From: Halalkalicoccus tibetensis
GTDB taxonomy: Archaea > Halobacteriota > Halobacteria > Halobacteriales > Halalkalicoccaceae
Assembly: GCF_037996645.1 (NCBI RefSeq)
Contig: NZ_JBBMXV010000006.1
Span: 244,587-308,586, forward strand
DNA: 64,000 nucleotides
Reading direction: 5' to 3'
Part shown: positions 17,001 through 26,661 of the stretch, piece after piece
How the letters are laid out: every line of letters begins with the position of its first letter
Numbering within the stretch: position 1 is the first letter of the stretch
Program-made: the position numbers and the translations under genes
Notes under the pieces: generated by a model
Seen by the model: only the letters and a program-made list of their open reading frames with translations
The model's database searches: none
What the model was told of the DNA's origin: nothing

Positions 17001-17150
17001 TCAGTGCAGTAGCTGGGCCAGTTCGCGGTCGTTGAGGTCCCAATAGTGAGCAATGTCGTCGAGTAAGGCGTCGATCGTATCGCACTCATCGCACTGGCAG
17101 TCTTCATGTTCTGCATTCCTGAGTGAGCGGGCGATCAGCTGCCAGTCGTT
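17001..17150 (-). pseudogene. 5'-truncated copy of the small CxxxC protein (copy 2 of 3)
   Basis: The last ~49 codons, from DWQLIARSL to LAQLLH, match the intact 60-residue protein at 9316-9498, including CDECDTIDALLDDIAHYW. The first ~11 codons are missing, and the frame instead runs upstream into the end of the next gene. The core itself is not disrupted. Confidence 0.6.
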
Positions 17151-17170
17151 CCTGGTAGACCCATTGAATC

Positions 17171-17683
17171 CTAGACAGGGAGCGCGTCGCGTTCGGCGGC
17201 CCAGTCGTACTCGTTGAGTGCTGCTCGGATAATTGGGAGCCGGTCGGCGAAATGCTCCCATTTACTGGCGATTTCCCGCCGTGTTTCGATCTCGTCTGGA
17301 TCATCAAGATCGGCGATGCTTGCTCGGAGTTCGCCTGGTGTTTCGACGGTATACGAGGTCTTCCACTCGGTAATTTGCGTGCGCATTGATTCAAGCGAAG
17401 TAGTGAGTTCTTCGCGGTCATGTTCACGTTGAAGTGCAGCGACTTCGCGATAGGTCGCCATGAGCTGATCGACACAGTAAAGCGTCTGATCACCTTGCTC
17501 GATTTTCCGAAGAACGTTGTCCTCGACGAGCTGCTCGAGGTATTTTTGTGCGGTCTTCACCGAGGCGTCTGTCTCGTTTGCGACCCAACTGGCAGTACGA
17601 GGCGTTCGAAGTGTCCGTGCGGCCGCACGGACTCGTTCTCCACGCGTCATCGAAGAGTGAGTATGACCGGAATCAGTGGACAT
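17171..17683 (-). CDS. Winged-helix regulator (DUF7342-like)
   Basis: The protein has 170 residues from ATG 17683; a TATA-like GATATATG near 17712-17719 supports this start over one nine codons upstream. Residues about 15-75 form a winged helix (TASWVANETDASVKTAQKYLEQL as positions about 30-52), followed by a coiled helical C-terminal part rich in Glu. Proteins of this kind occur in haloarchaeal mobile DNA, often as the antitoxin or regulator beside a PIN-like gene. Its usual partner is not present, and a truncated small gene follows directly, so a downstream deletion is likely. Confidence 0.7.
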   Translation of the reverse strand: MSTDSGHTHSSMTRGERVRAAARTLRTPRTASWVANETDASVKTAQKYLEQLVEDNVLRKIEQGDQTLYCVDQLMATYREVAALQREHDREELTTSLESMRTQITEWKTSYTVETPGELRASIADLDDPDEIETRREIASKWEHFADRLPIIRAALNEYDWAAERDALPV

Positions 17684-17829
17684 ACTCGTATTTACACGAT
17701 ACTGGAACATATATCGACTGCCTTGGAAATATATTCTCTAACCATAGGTTCCTCAGCCGGCGGGTAAGTGCAATATAGTCTGGGACAAGGCGCTTTCTGG
17801 GAGTAATCAAATCAGATAACTCCGCTTGT

Positions 17830-18903
17830 TCAGAGATATTGCGCGACAAAATCGCGATGTTCAGCAGCACGCCCATCACGCTCTACAGGCGTGTCTTGAT
17901 ACCAGAGCGGCAGACAGGCCATTGCATCCAGACGGCAGGTGAGCTGATACACATGCATCCGTTCGAGGGTGGCTGCATCGAATGACCAGCTGTCACGAAT
18001 GCCAGTGTAGGCGGTTCGAAACGTCCTCCGCAACGCTTCGGTGCGAGCTACACTGTCAGAGTCAGGTGTAAGCAGTAATGACTCCGCACTAGCAATGTTG
18101 AACGCCGGAGCAACTGCCATGATAACGCCCCAATCAAGCACTGCCTGTGTCTGTCCGGTTTTCGGATCGATCAGTACGTTCCCGTACCGGTAATCTTGGT
18201 GGCAGTATGTTGGCGGATCAGGGTCCGGAAGCTCTGGAATTACGTCTCGAAGATACTGACGCAAACCTGGGACGAGATCGGCAAATCGCGTTGGCTCATC
18301 AGCAAGCTCCGGAAAGTACCCTCCGTCGGTGAGGCTGTCGAGCGTCTCCTCATACGACGCAAGTAACCAGTCATGGAAGTCCTCAGAGCTCGGATGATCG
18401 TCAGTATCGAGAACGGTCACGTTCCCGTTTTGAACCCCGATACGACCAATTTTCGACAGAGGCCCGAGTTCATGCAGCTCCGCGAGATTGTGGCCGGCTT
18501 CGCGGAGGATCTGATCACGGACATGCGGAGCAAGACACTGGGTGCGTCCTTCGTAATTTTCCCCGTCTACATAACTCATCACGTAGAATGGGGCTGGATA
18601 TTGGTCGTGCTCATCGCAGTAACCATATACTGTCGGAACCGGGATGGTTGTTTCCTGATCAACGAGCGACATCAGTCGTGGTTCGGCCTGAACTGTCTCA
18701 GGGGCAGTCCAGTCTGCAGTTGCTGCTTTAAACACGACTTGTCGTCTTTCATCCGATGTGTGAACGTCGACAATAGCTACAAAATCAGTGCCATGGACGC
18801 TGCGATCTATTTTTTTGACGCTCCATGATGACTTGAGGTACCGGATCATCTCCCGGACTGCACTACTAGTGATATCACCTGAGGAGGAGTCCTCGTCAGC
18901 CAT
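17830..18903 (-). CDS. Aminoglycoside-phosphotransferase-like kinase (APH family) 1
   Basis: The protein has 357 residues. The kinase-like core shows VVFKAATADW near the ATP lobe, the catalytic loop CHQDYRYGNVLID (about 244-256) with the Brenner-type H-x-D-x4-N, and VLDWG (about 265-269) as the metal-binding DFG equivalent. The family phosphorylates small hydroxylated molecules such as aminoglycosides, choline, homoserine or sugars; the substrate cannot be read. A second member of the family is at 20352-21413. Confidence 0.85.
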   Translation of the reverse strand: MADEDSSSGDITSSAVREMIRYLKSSWSVKKIDRSVHGTDFVAIVDVHTSDERRQVVFKAATADWTAPETVQAEPRLMSLVDQETTIPVPTVYGYCDEHDQYPAPFYVMSYVDGENYEGRTQCLAPHVRDQILREAGHNLAELHELGPLSKIGRIGVQNGNVTVLDTDDHPSSEDFHDWLLASYEETLDSLTDGGYFPELADEPTRFADLVPGLRQYLRDVIPELPDPDPPTYCHQDYRYGNVLIDPKTGQTQAVLDWGVIMAVAPAFNIASAESLLLTPDSDSVARTEALRRTFRTAYTGIRDSWSFDAATLERMHVYQLTCRLDAMACLPLWYQDTPVERDGRAAEHRDFVAQYL

Positions 18904-19057
18904 ACCCTGCTATTTTGCTCGTTGACCGTAATATCAACGGCCCACTCGAGGTGGTTTCCTTGTGTGTCATTGAGAGGGCGATATTCAGCAGTATCTCTTA
19001 TTTCTAAGCACTCTCTCAGCCGAACCTTCTATCATCTCCGCCACCGATTGCCATAGT

Positions 19058-19594
19058 ATGCGGATTCGCGAAGCAACACCAGTAGATGCGGAGAGAATCC
19101 GTGAGGTCCACTACGAGTCTATTACGGAGCTCGGAACGCAGGCGTATGACCACGAGCAGGTCAAAGCGTGGGCAGCAGGGTGTGAATCAGCCGACTACAT
19201 GTCTAGCATTACGGCTGACGAGGTCGTGTTTGTTGTTGCTGATATTGATGAGATCGTTATAGGGTTTGGATCGTTGACACTCGCTGCGCCAAATAACTAT
19301 GACTCAGAGATAGAGGCGGAAATTACGGGAGTCTATGTCCATCCAACAGTCGCTCAGCAAGGTATTGGGACCTGTATCTATACAGAACTAGAACAGCAAG
19401 CACGAGCGAATGAGATTCAGTCCGTAGGGCTTTCAGCCTCTCTTAATGCAGTGTCGTTTTACGAAACGCATGGATTTGAACGGGTCCAAGAGCATACACA
19501 TGAGTTTTCGAGACACGAATCCACAGGAGCCACAGGCATAGTCGTCGAAATGAAAAAGAACTGTGAGCACCATCGACAGAGTCTCTGCAGCTAA
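19058..19594 (+). CDS. GNAT-family N-acetyltransferase
   Basis: The protein has 178 residues. It begins MRIREATPVDAERIREVH, the usual first strand and helix of GNAT enzymes. The acetyl-CoA-binding motif A is VYVHPTVAQQGIGTCIYTELE (positions about 90-110) with QQGIG as the pyrophosphate loop, followed by FYETHGFERV as motif B. The substrate is unknown. It is divergent from the kinase at 18903 across about 150 bp. Confidence 0.88.
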   Translation: MRIREATPVDAERIREVHYESITELGTQAYDHEQVKAWAAGCESADYMSSITADEVVFVVADIDEIVIGFGSLTLAAPNNYDSEIEAEITGVYVHPTVAQQGIGTCIYTELEQQARANEIQSVGLSASLNAVSFYETHGFERVQEHTHEFSRHESTGATGIVVEMKKNCEHHRQSLCS

Positions 19595-19633
19595 GTCTCA
19601 CCCCTCAGTTTAGCAGGTCGGCCGAACTCTGCT

Positions 19634-19831
19634 TTACGAGACGGCGTAAGCGCCAACAGCACATGCACCAGCCATCACTACGATAGCCAGCATACCGACG
19701 GTAGTGTACAGCGCGATAGTGACACCGACGATAGCCACTATGACTGTGATTACAGAGGGCTGTCGGACGAGACGGTCGCGCTGACGGCGTTGTTCGTGTT
19801 CCAATTCGGCTTGTGTCGGGGGTCGCTGCAT
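19634..19831 (-). CDS. Small two-helix membrane protein (copy 1 of a duplicated pair)
   Basis: The protein has 65 residues from ATG 19831 (MQRPPTQAELEHEQRRQRDR). The charged N-terminus is followed by two hydrophobic segments, about 24-40 and 42-62. A paralogue with the same start and about three quarters identity lies at 29272-29472. Longer upstream frames are rejected because the DNA before 19831 is conserved as non-coding sequence. Role unknown. Confidence 0.65.
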   Translation of the reverse strand: MQRPPTQAELEHEQRRQRDRLVRQPSVITVIVAIVGVTIALYTTVGMLAIVVMAGACAVGAYAVS

Positions 19832-20020
19832 TGGATTTTGGGTTCTGCTCGAGTACGACGAGAGATGTCTCTCCGTGTCCCGAGCGCTTGCTGTGGTCAG
19901 GTACCGACCGCCAGAAGACGTGACCAACCACGAACGGCAGGTTAGCACCGTCTCTACAGTGCTGACTGCGTTGTGGCCGTTAGAGCACGCGCCAGACGCT
20001 TCCCACTATACGGGACAGAG
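19832..20020. repeat. Conserved non-coding block upstream of the small membrane gene (copy 1)
   Basis: This block is nearly identical to 29473-29665. Positions 19877-19918 match 29522-29563 for 42 bp without change. Further out, GTTAGCAC (19941-19948) can pair with GTGCTGAC (19959-19966); the other copy has GTCAGCAC, so the stem is kept with a G-U pair. This points to a structured RNA leader, an independent RNA or a promoter/operator block. Confidence 0.6.
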
Positions 20021-20351
20021 GAGAGAGTGGCGCGATGAGACGTCGAAAACGCGGCCGGATGAGGCGTGCATTGATGGAATCAACGCGTGAATCCGGCCGT
20101 CGGGGAGTGCCCGACCGTGACCGGACCTAACGTTGATTGGAGAACGCGATTGGTCCGAGCTTGGTCATGTATCCGCTCATGACTGTGTAGTCATTGGCTA
20201 TAAAACTACCTTGAGGCATGATGGCATTAGCCAAACAAGTTGAATGAACATTAGACTTACCAATAGGTATCGTCGCATCGAGCTGCCTGGAAATAACTAC
20301 TACGGCATTTGTACAGTGAGTTCGATACCAAGCACCCTCGAGTACAGTGTC
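20021..20351. other. Intergenic region, nothing recognised
   Basis: Between the conserved block and the convergent kinase gene no open frame resembles a protein. An AT-rich stretch is near 20195-20260. Confidence 0.4.
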
Positions 20352-21413
20352 TCAGCCAAGAAGGACTCGTAGATCATTGCTAATGCGGGCTCTCACGGTT
20401 GGCTCAGACTCCTCAGGGATGTCCAAGTGATGGAAGTCGTTCATAACGCGGGTCATTGCCAACGCCTCGTAGAGTGGTTCTGGAGTTACGAGTACGTTGG
20501 CACGATCCGGCGCTACTGTTCGATATCCTTCTAGCATTGCTTCCCGTACCAAGGAACGTCGATCCGAGACATCAGGGAGACCCGCTAAGAACGCCCCGCT
20601 GAAGAGATAGACCGCAAATTCAAAATCAAACGTCGCTGGCACAGCCAATGTATATCCCCAATCAAGCATCGCAGTGATTTCGCCTGTCGCGGGGTCAATC
20701 AGGAGATTATGCAGTCCGTGGTCGTTGCGGCCCAGGACAGGCTCGAACGGTCCCTGTAGGTTTTCGATGCTTGCTTCGACCCAGTGGCGCAACTGGGGTG
20801 TGAGTTCCGCGAATCTCGACTCAGCATGTCGATCGAGTTCACGTGTCGCGTATGCCTGCAGGCATGTTGGCCAGTCGATATAGGGATCGTTGACGGTCAG
20901 TATTCCTGGATCACCACTGGGTCGGTCGCCAGTTAGTGCAGGCCCGTTGTGACGAACGTGGCCGAAGTTCTCGAGGACCGGAATGGAGTGCAATTCGGCC
21001 AAGTATTCTCCCAGTTCTCGAGCGAGTCGCCGAAGCGCTTCGTCTTCGAGCTGACCGATCCGTTCGTAGGCGACGGCCTCACCGGCGAGTGCTTCCATGA
21101 TGAAGTACGGTGTCGGGAGGGTTTCGTGATCATCAGTGATTCCGTGAACTTTCGGAACGGGGATTGTAGTCTGGGTGTTGAGCGTCGCTTGGAGGCGAGC
21201 TTCGGTTGGAATCGAGTACGTCTGTCCATCGGGGGAGGCCTTCACATAGAGATCACGGGTCGTGTTGTTGCTACTAAGGATAATTTGGTAGGTTGAACAA
21301 AAGCCGCCCTCGGCTGGGGTTGCGTCTCGAAGTTCCCAAGCTGGGTTGACTGTCTGAAGCATTTCCTCCAAGGTCGACTCGGAAATCTCTCTCGCTTCAG
21401 GGATATCGTCCAT
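20352..21413 (-). CDS. Aminoglycoside-phosphotransferase-like kinase (APH family) 2
   Basis: The protein has 353 residues from ATG 21413 (MDDIPEAREISES); an upstream in-frame start would add 30 residues of no family character. The catalytic loop is GRNDHGLHNLLID (H-x-x-x-H-N form) and the metal motif is MLDWG. The N-lobe has LYVKASPDGQ. It shares the fold with the kinase at 17830 but is diverged, so the two probably act on different small molecules. It is divergent from the HAD gene at 21526. Confidence 0.84.
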   Translation of the reverse strand: MDDIPEAREISESTLEEMLQTVNPAWELRDATPAEGGFCSTYQIILSSNNTTRDLYVKASPDGQTYSIPTEARLQATLNTQTTIPVPKVHGITDDHETLPTPYFIMEALAGEAVAYERIGQLEDEALRRLARELGEYLAELHSIPVLENFGHVRHNGPALTGDRPSGDPGILTVNDPYIDWPTCLQAYATRELDRHAESRFAELTPQLRHWVEASIENLQGPFEPVLGRNDHGLHNLLIDPATGEITAMLDWGYTLAVPATFDFEFAVYLFSGAFLAGLPDVSDRRSLVREAMLEGYRTVAPDRANVLVTPEPLYEALAMTRVMNDFHHLDIPEESEPTVRARISNDLRVLLG

Positions 21414-21525
21414 ACACCAGTTTCTGACTCGTCTTTTAGAATGATTTGGGATACTCTTGTGTGAGGATGCTCGCCCGAAGTTATATCCAACAACTGGAAT
21501 CAATCCATAGAGAAGGAGGATACTG

Positions 21526-22170
21526 ATGACAGCAATCTATTTTGATCTTGATGGCACACTCATTGAGTACGACAGCTCGTTCACGGAGATCTACGATGCA
21601 ACACTCCACGAGCTCGGTGTCATACCCCACAGCGAAAGCGAATATGGTGCGGTTTTCTTTGATGTTCTCGGAACGGTCGATGATCCCTTTGCGACAGCGA
21701 TCGCACGGACGTCAGTTGATGTCGACCCTACTGCGTTTAGCGAGACGCTTGTTGCAAAGGAAATTGAGAACGTGTCTGCGAGGACAGGGGCGCACACCCT
21801 CTTGGAGTCTCTTTCGGGAACGTATCCGCTTGGTGTTCTTACGAACGGAGTCAGCCGTGCACAGCACGGTAAGCTCCACGCTACTGAGCTAACAGATTAC
21901 TTTGACTCGATTGTCGTGTCCGGTGAGGTTGGTGTGCGAAAGCCGGAGGCAGATATCTATCGTATCGCAGAGCGCCGCCTTCCAGCAGACAAGTACGTGT
22001 TTGTAGCCGATGATTTCGATCGCGATGTCCGTCCAGCAATCGAATGTGGGTGGTATAGGATTCTTTTTGGAGACGAAGTGCCTGATGACGTCCCCAGTGT
22101 ACAGCAGTTCGATGAGATACCACATGTATTGGACGAGATAGATACCTGTTCACGATCATCGCCTAGCTAG
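21526..22170 (+). CDS. HAD-superfamily hydrolase
   Basis: The protein has 214 residues. Motif I is YFDLDGTLIE (nucleophile Asp at about residue 6), motif II is LGVLTNGVS (about 105), the Lys is in VRKPEADIY (about 143) and motif IV is FVADDFDRDV (about 160). It is a class I phosphatase of the YjjG/PGP type with a helical cap, likely acting on a small phosphorylated metabolite. It is divergent from the APH-like kinase. Confidence 0.88.
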   Translation: MTAIYFDLDGTLIEYDSSFTEIYDATLHELGVIPHSESEYGAVFFDVLGTVDDPFATAIARTSVDVDPTAFSETLVAKEIENVSARTGAHTLLESLSGTYPLGVLTNGVSRAQHGKLHATELTDYFDSIVVSGEVGVRKPEADIYRIAERRLPADKYVFVADDFDRDVRPAIECGWYRILFGDEVPDDVPSVQQFDEIPHVLDEIDTCSRSSPS

Positions 22171-22402
22171 TACTGTTTGCACGTCCTCATTGGACAGCAC
22201 AACAGTCTAATAGAGTGCGTTCCTCATACCAAGTGAAGTGGCCACTTCCCAAGTCATCTGCTGGCGCTGGCGTGCCTTCCGGGAAGTGGATAGTATCGCA
22301 TTGTAGAATCGCTCGGGCTTCACTCGAGGGATTCGCTGTCGATGCTCACTCGCTTTCCTGATTGCATCGCTTCCAGAGTGACGACATCATCCACTACTAC
22401 AC

Positions 22403-22610
22403 ATGCCAGCAGACCCAGACGACTTCACCGTAACACCGTACGCCGTCGAAGGCGAGATCGATTATGACCGCCTGCTCGAACAGTTCGGCACTGACCGACT
22501 GACCGACGAGCGGATCGCACAGTTCCCGGAGCCCGTTCACCCGCTTGTCCGCCGAAAGTTGTGATGGGGCGCGGTCCGCCAGGACCGATGCACATCAGTA
22601 TCACCAATAA
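22403..22610 (+). pseudogene. Remnant of tryptophanyl-tRNA synthetase (trpS), 5' end with internal deletion
   Basis: A 53-codon frame starts MPADPDDFTVTPYAVEGEID and runs to PVHPLVRRKL before a stop, matching the N-terminal extension of haloarchaeal TrpRS. Directly after the stop, another frame reads GRGPPGPMHIS, the HIGH-box region of the same enzyme, so a piece between them is deleted. The rest of the gene is absent. A core gene fragment here implies past recombination with chromosomal DNA. Confidence 0.7.
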
Positions 22611-22899
22611 ATCCTTGTGAAGATAAAGAGACAAAGCAATGTGAAATTAATTTAAAGCCATTATCACGGGCAAACTCTTATAGATTGAAATGAGAATGTC
22701 AGACATTCGAAGGCACCATCAACGCAAAGTTACGGAGACATAACGCTTCTTGAGGAGGTATAGGATCCTTACAATGACAGCCTGATATTGCAGGATCTAC
22801 GTAGAATAACCTATTGGCTGTAGCTTCGTCATTGAAAGTGAGCCGATTGATTAGCCACAGATCATGCTCACAAATGCCTCGAAGAGAAAGTAACCTCGA
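22611..22899. other. Intergenic region, nothing recognised
   Basis: This AT-rich spacer between the trpS remnant and the convergent end of the TRAP permease gene shows no coding pattern. Confidence 0.4.
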
Positions 22900-24984
22900 T
22901 CAGCGACTAATTGGATTCAGCGACGCCGCCCTCGACGGGAAGCCGAGGTAGACAACTAAGCCCACGCAGAGAGCTGCAAAACCGATCTGTGCAATGAGAT
23001 GCGGAACGAACAACGCAGTAAAGCCAACTACGAGGAAACCAGCTCGTGCTGGGAGGCTGATTTTCTCACGGATGTTCCCGCTGAGCGCAATACTCATCGC
23101 AACGAATGCGACGAGAACGATGGCAAACACCGGGATTGTCATCAGGCTTGGGTATAGTAGTGATTGGTTGAAAAGAAAGGCGTAGGGTAAGAGGAACATC
23201 GGGAAGCCAATCTTCAGCGATTCAATTGCGGTCTCCCAGAATCCAGATCCGGCGATTCCCTGTGCGATAATTACGGAGAGTGCGATTGGAGGTGTGATAT
23301 TCGCGACGATCGCGAAATAGAAGACGAAAAGATGAGCGGGTAACTCATTGAGACCGATCGTAGTAAGTGATGGTGCGATCAGGATCCCGACGATCATGTA
23401 GGCCGCCGCTGTTGACATCCCCATTCCGAAAGCAATCGAGGCAATCATCGCTAAGACAAGTAGGATGAGGAGGACACCTCCAGAGATAATAACCAACTGG
23501 GTTGAGAGACGCTGGGCGAAACCAGTGACCGTCAGCGCACGAATAACGATCCCGAGGCTTGCTAGAAGGATTGTGATATTGACCGTTACCTCTGCACCTC
23601 GACGGAAGCCCTCGAGCGTCTCACGACCATAGTACAAGAGCGTAGAGGAAGTCTCGACGTCGTCTGTTCGTATCTCGTTGAGCGTGCGGACCAGACGAAG
23701 TGCTATTAGTGTCAGGATGCTGTAGAAGCCAGCGAGCATCGGATCGGCCTGAATATATACTAACCAGTAGAGGAGCATGACGAACATACCGATATACTCG
23801 TAGTGGCGAAGCACACCTATTGTTCGCTCACCAATCGAAAGCGGATCGCGTTCGCTTCGGAGTGAACGAGTCGTCGTGTCTCGGGAATTGAGAGTCACTG
23901 AGGCGCTAGTCGTAAGGAAAAAGAGGAGAGCGGGTGCAGTCGCAGCGACGATGATATCCGAATACGCTGGCTCGATGAGCTCTGCCATCAGGAACGCACC
24001 AGCCCCCATGATCGGTGGCAGCACCTGGCCACCGCAAGAAGCAACCGATTCGATTGCAGCAGCGAGTTTCGGCTTGTAACCGTTCTCCTTCATTAAGGGA
24101 ATCGTGAATGCGCCTGTTGTCGCAGTGTTTGCGGCAGTCGATCCGTTAATCGACCCCATTACCATACTCGCTGCAATCGCAATCTGCCCGATTTCCAGAT
24201 ACGGGTTCTGCGACGCGTACCGACTTGCGCCTTTGATGAACTGCGCCATCCCTCCATACGTCTCCATCAAACCAGCCAGCAGGAGGAAAATAACGACCCA
24301 GGTTGCGGATACCTGTAGGAGCGTTCCCAGAAGGCCCTCCATCTCGAGGGTGTTCATCGTAACGACTCGCTCGACCGAGAGACCACCGTGAGCGAGAAAT
24401 CCAGGCATGTACGGACCGAAGAGAGCGTAGACGATACCACTGGCTGCGACAGCTGCGATTAGCCGCGAGATAATCCAGAGTGGGATGAATATCAAGACGA
24501 TCAACGCAACACCCATCAGGAAATCAAGATCGGTATAAGCACCGGTTCGGAGGACGATCTCACCGTAGAAAGTGTGCATATAGTAGAGTGGAACGACAGC
24601 AAGGACGCTATAGAGTGCGTATCCAACAGAGGCAAGTTTTCCTCGCAATACTTCTCGATCAGTCTTCAGAAGCTGGAGAAGTCCCCATAGCGAGAGAATA
24701 AGTGCGAGGTGGATTACCCCATGATTGTCCCGTGAAAGACCGATTGTGTATGCGTACCACATGTGGTAAACAAAAAACCCAATTGCGAATGCGTAGATGA
24801 TAAGCTCAAAGACTCCCTGAGATCGTAACGACGCTGTGTACGTTTCGCGGAATTTTTCGTCGATTCTTCGTTCAAGCTGCTCTACCGTCTCGATCTCATC
24901 TTCGGTTTCAATGGCTTCAGGATCTGTTTCAGTGCCAGTTCCAGTCCGGCGTGGCCCATCACCCGAATCGGTAGATCCACTCAC
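22900..24984 (-). CDS. TRAP transporter fused small-large permease (TAXI type), system 1
   Basis: The protein has 694 residues. An acidic soluble start (about 1-50, ESD-rich) is followed by the four-helix DctQ-like part and the DctM-like part with about 12 helices. Marker segments are MVMGSINGSTAANTATTGAF (about 276-295), GQVLPPIMGAGAFLMAE and FYFAIVANITPPIALS. TRAP systems use ion gradients and a binding protein to import carboxylates or amino acids. Its start overlaps the stop of the TAXI gene by 4 bp. Confidence 0.9.
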   Translation of the reverse strand: MSGSTDSGDGPRRTGTGTETDPEAIETEDEIETVEQLERRIDEKFRETYTASLRSQGVFELIIYAFAIGFFVYHMWYAYTIGLSRDNHGVIHLALILSLWGLLQLLKTDREVLRGKLASVGYALYSVLAVVPLYYMHTFYGEIVLRTGAYTDLDFLMGVALIVLIFIPLWIISRLIAAVAASGIVYALFGPYMPGFLAHGGLSVERVVTMNTLEMEGLLGTLLQVSATWVVIFLLLAGLMETYGGMAQFIKGASRYASQNPYLEIGQIAIAASMVMGSINGSTAANTATTGAFTIPLMKENGYKPKLAAAIESVASCGGQVLPPIMGAGAFLMAELIEPAYSDIIVAATAPALLFFLTTSASVTLNSRDTTTRSLRSERDPLSIGERTIGVLRHYEYIGMFVMLLYWLVYIQADPMLAGFYSILTLIALRLVRTLNEIRTDDVETSSTLLYYGRETLEGFRRGAEVTVNITILLASLGIVIRALTVTGFAQRLSTQLVIISGGVLLILLVLAMIASIAFGMGMSTAAAYMIVGILIAPSLTTIGLNELPAHLFVFYFAIVANITPPIALSVIIAQGIAGSGFWETAIESLKIGFPMFLLPYAFLFNQSLLYPSLMTIPVFAIVLVAFVAMSIALSGNIREKISLPARAGFLVVGFTALFVPHLIAQIGFAALCVGLVVYLGFPSRAASLNPISR

Positions 24985-26045
24985 TCTTCCGCCTCCGGTG
25001 GTGCGGTGAGGTCGTAATCGTCCCAGATTCCAATGTCTTGGTAGTAGTTATATGCCCCTTCGTGAACCGGGACGTCAGGATGAAGATTGCCAACGTAATC
25101 GTCGGGGTCAGTGAAGAATCCCATTATATTCTCTTCTTCATACATATCTTCACCGTACTCGTCGGTGATCTCACACATCTCGTAGATCACCTCTGGATCG
25201 CGCTCAGCTAGTGTGACCCAAAGATACGTAAGGGTAAACGTATCGATCGGTTCTCCGTAACCCTCAGTGATGTCGTCGACCTCACCTTCATCGAGCTGGG
25301 CGTACTCGCTGTATTCGAGGTCGTTCTCGACGTGTTCGACAAGATCATCATCGAACTCCAAGGCTACCCAGTTGACGGTCGCATCAATCTCTTGGAACCA
25401 TCCGATCGGGACAGACCGGTTGGATGCCCACGTGACAGCCGCGTCGATTTGACCAGCTCGCATTGCTTCCGGTATATCAGCGAACGCCATGTACTCTGCA
25501 TCGATGTTGTCCATTCCAATTCCGAAATCGAGAACTTCTTCGTAGGGCACTCGTGCAGCGGCCCCCGCAGAGGAAACAGCGACCGATCGGCCCTCGAGGT
25601 CTTCCCAGGTCTCGATACCAGCTTCGCGGTTCCCGATAACGAAATTGTAGAAGCCCATGTACCCCTGAATTTGGCGGATATTCTCCGCATTCTGCATCTC
25701 CTCGCCATCATACACTCCGTCCTCGATAGAGGAGCCAAGGGCCTCTGTCGTACTGCCACCGACCTCGAAATCGCCGGAATCAGTTCGTCGATACGACGCT
25801 CCTGTCCCCTCGGTTACAACCGCTTCAAGATTGACGGTCTCGGAGATATCCTCTCGCTCGATGAATTCGGCATATCCCGAGCCAATACGGAAGGAAGACG
25901 ATCCTTCCGATGAGGTGCCGAGTGACCACTCCCCCTCATCTCCTCCTCCTCCGCCTGCATCACGGACATCATCAAGACATCCGGCAACAATGATTGTCCC
26001 GGCACCACCCATCTGTGCTAGTAGCTCCCGCCTATCATATGACAT
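24981..26045 (-). CDS. TAXI-family TRAP substrate-binding lipoprotein, system 1
   Basis: The protein has 354 residues. The N-terminus MSYDRRELLAQMGGAG ends in the lipobox IVAGC (Cys at about 22) with a twin Arg, so export is probably by Tat and anchoring by lipid. An acidic Gly linker follows, then the TAXI domain: SVAVSSAGAAARV, AMRAGQIDAAVTWASNRS and, near the end, VPVHEGAYNYYQDIGIWD. It captures the solute for the permease at 22900. Its promoter is in an AT-rich stretch near 26070-26130. Confidence 0.9.
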   Translation of the reverse strand: MSYDRRELLAQMGGAGTIIVAGCLDDVRDAGGGGGDEGEWSLGTSSEGSSSFRIGSGYAEFIEREDISETVNLEAVVTEGTGASYRRTDSGDFEVGGSTTEALGSSIEDGVYDGEEMQNAENIRQIQGYMGFYNFVIGNREAGIETWEDLEGRSVAVSSAGAAARVPYEEVLDFGIGMDNIDAEYMAFADIPEAMRAGQIDAAVTWASNRSVPIGWFQEIDATVNWVALEFDDDLVEHVENDLEYSEYAQLDEGEVDDITEGYGEPIDTFTLTYLWVTLAERDPEVIYEMCEITDEYGEDMYEEENIMGFFTDPDDYVGNLHPDVPVHEGAYNYYQDIGIWDDYDLTAPPEAEE

Positions 26046-26160
26046 AAAACATCAATAATGACCATCTATTATAAACATTGCGTATGCTCTCCGATCTTAA
26101 AACTACTATTAGTTATAATACATAATAATTCACTATGACAAATAGGTAGCGACAGTAGGA

Positions 26161-26363
26161 GTGAATGGTTCCAAGGATGATCTCTTATTTAAAAGCGGGA
26201 CAAGTATTGGAACGCCATTTGTGACGGGATTAGTTGCTGTATTGCTCGCTGACTCACTTACGCAGGGTCACTACCAGCTCCTGCAGAACTCAAAACGGCA
26301 GTCATCCAAGATGCTAGTAGGTTGCACAAGGCAGCTGACGATGTCTGGATGGGTTGCTCGTGA
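26161..26363 (+). pseudogene. C-terminal remnant of a subtilisin-like protease
   Basis: The frame reads SGTSIGTPFVTGLVAVLLA, the region around the catalytic Ser of subtilases (GTSxAxP), then shifts by one frame to LTYAGSLPAPAELKTAVIQD, the next conserved helix. The upstream catalytic Asp and His domains are missing. A frameshift near 26250 and a 5' truncation make it a clear pseudogene. Confidence 0.72.
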
Positions 26364-26661
26364 GGAGTCGGTGGCGGCCGATCCCGACGATCAGACGGCC
26401 GTTGAGACGGTTGGGGCCGCCTATGAAGCCTGGGTGGGCGATATCGGCTATGATCCCGCAACAACCGATATGGCTGGTGGTGAGCTCGAAGCCGAGGAGG
26501 GAGGAGACATGGCCGACCCATTCGCCAGGCGCTTCACGATTACCATTTCGACGAGATACAGGGGGCCCTTAGTCTATCGACGAGGTGAAAAGACGGAAGA
26601 AGTCGGGATAAAGCTCTATTTCGACGTGGGCGATGGCAACGATCCTTGGCTGGATATCTAA
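26341..26661 (+). CDS. Possible 106-residue protein of unknown family
   Basis: The frame from ATG 26341 (MSGWVAREESVAAD) has acidic haloarchaeal composition and ends GDGNDPWLDI. It contains a beta-rich part (RRFTITISTRYRGPLVYRR). It sits between two gene remnants, so it may be a surviving fragment of a larger protein rather than a whole gene. No domain was recognised. Confidence 0.4.
   Translation: MSGWVAREESVAADPDDQTAVETVGAAYEAWVGDIGYDPATTDMAGGELEAEEGGDMADPFARRFTITISTRYRGPLVYRRGEKTEEVGIKLYFDVGDGNDPWLDI

Noticed and set aside
26321..26332. GTTGCACAAGGC, a half-site like the CCTTGTGCAACA repeats
   Set aside because: It reads in frame as RLHKA after the subtilase remnant and has no partner arm nearby, so chance or coding is enough to explain it.
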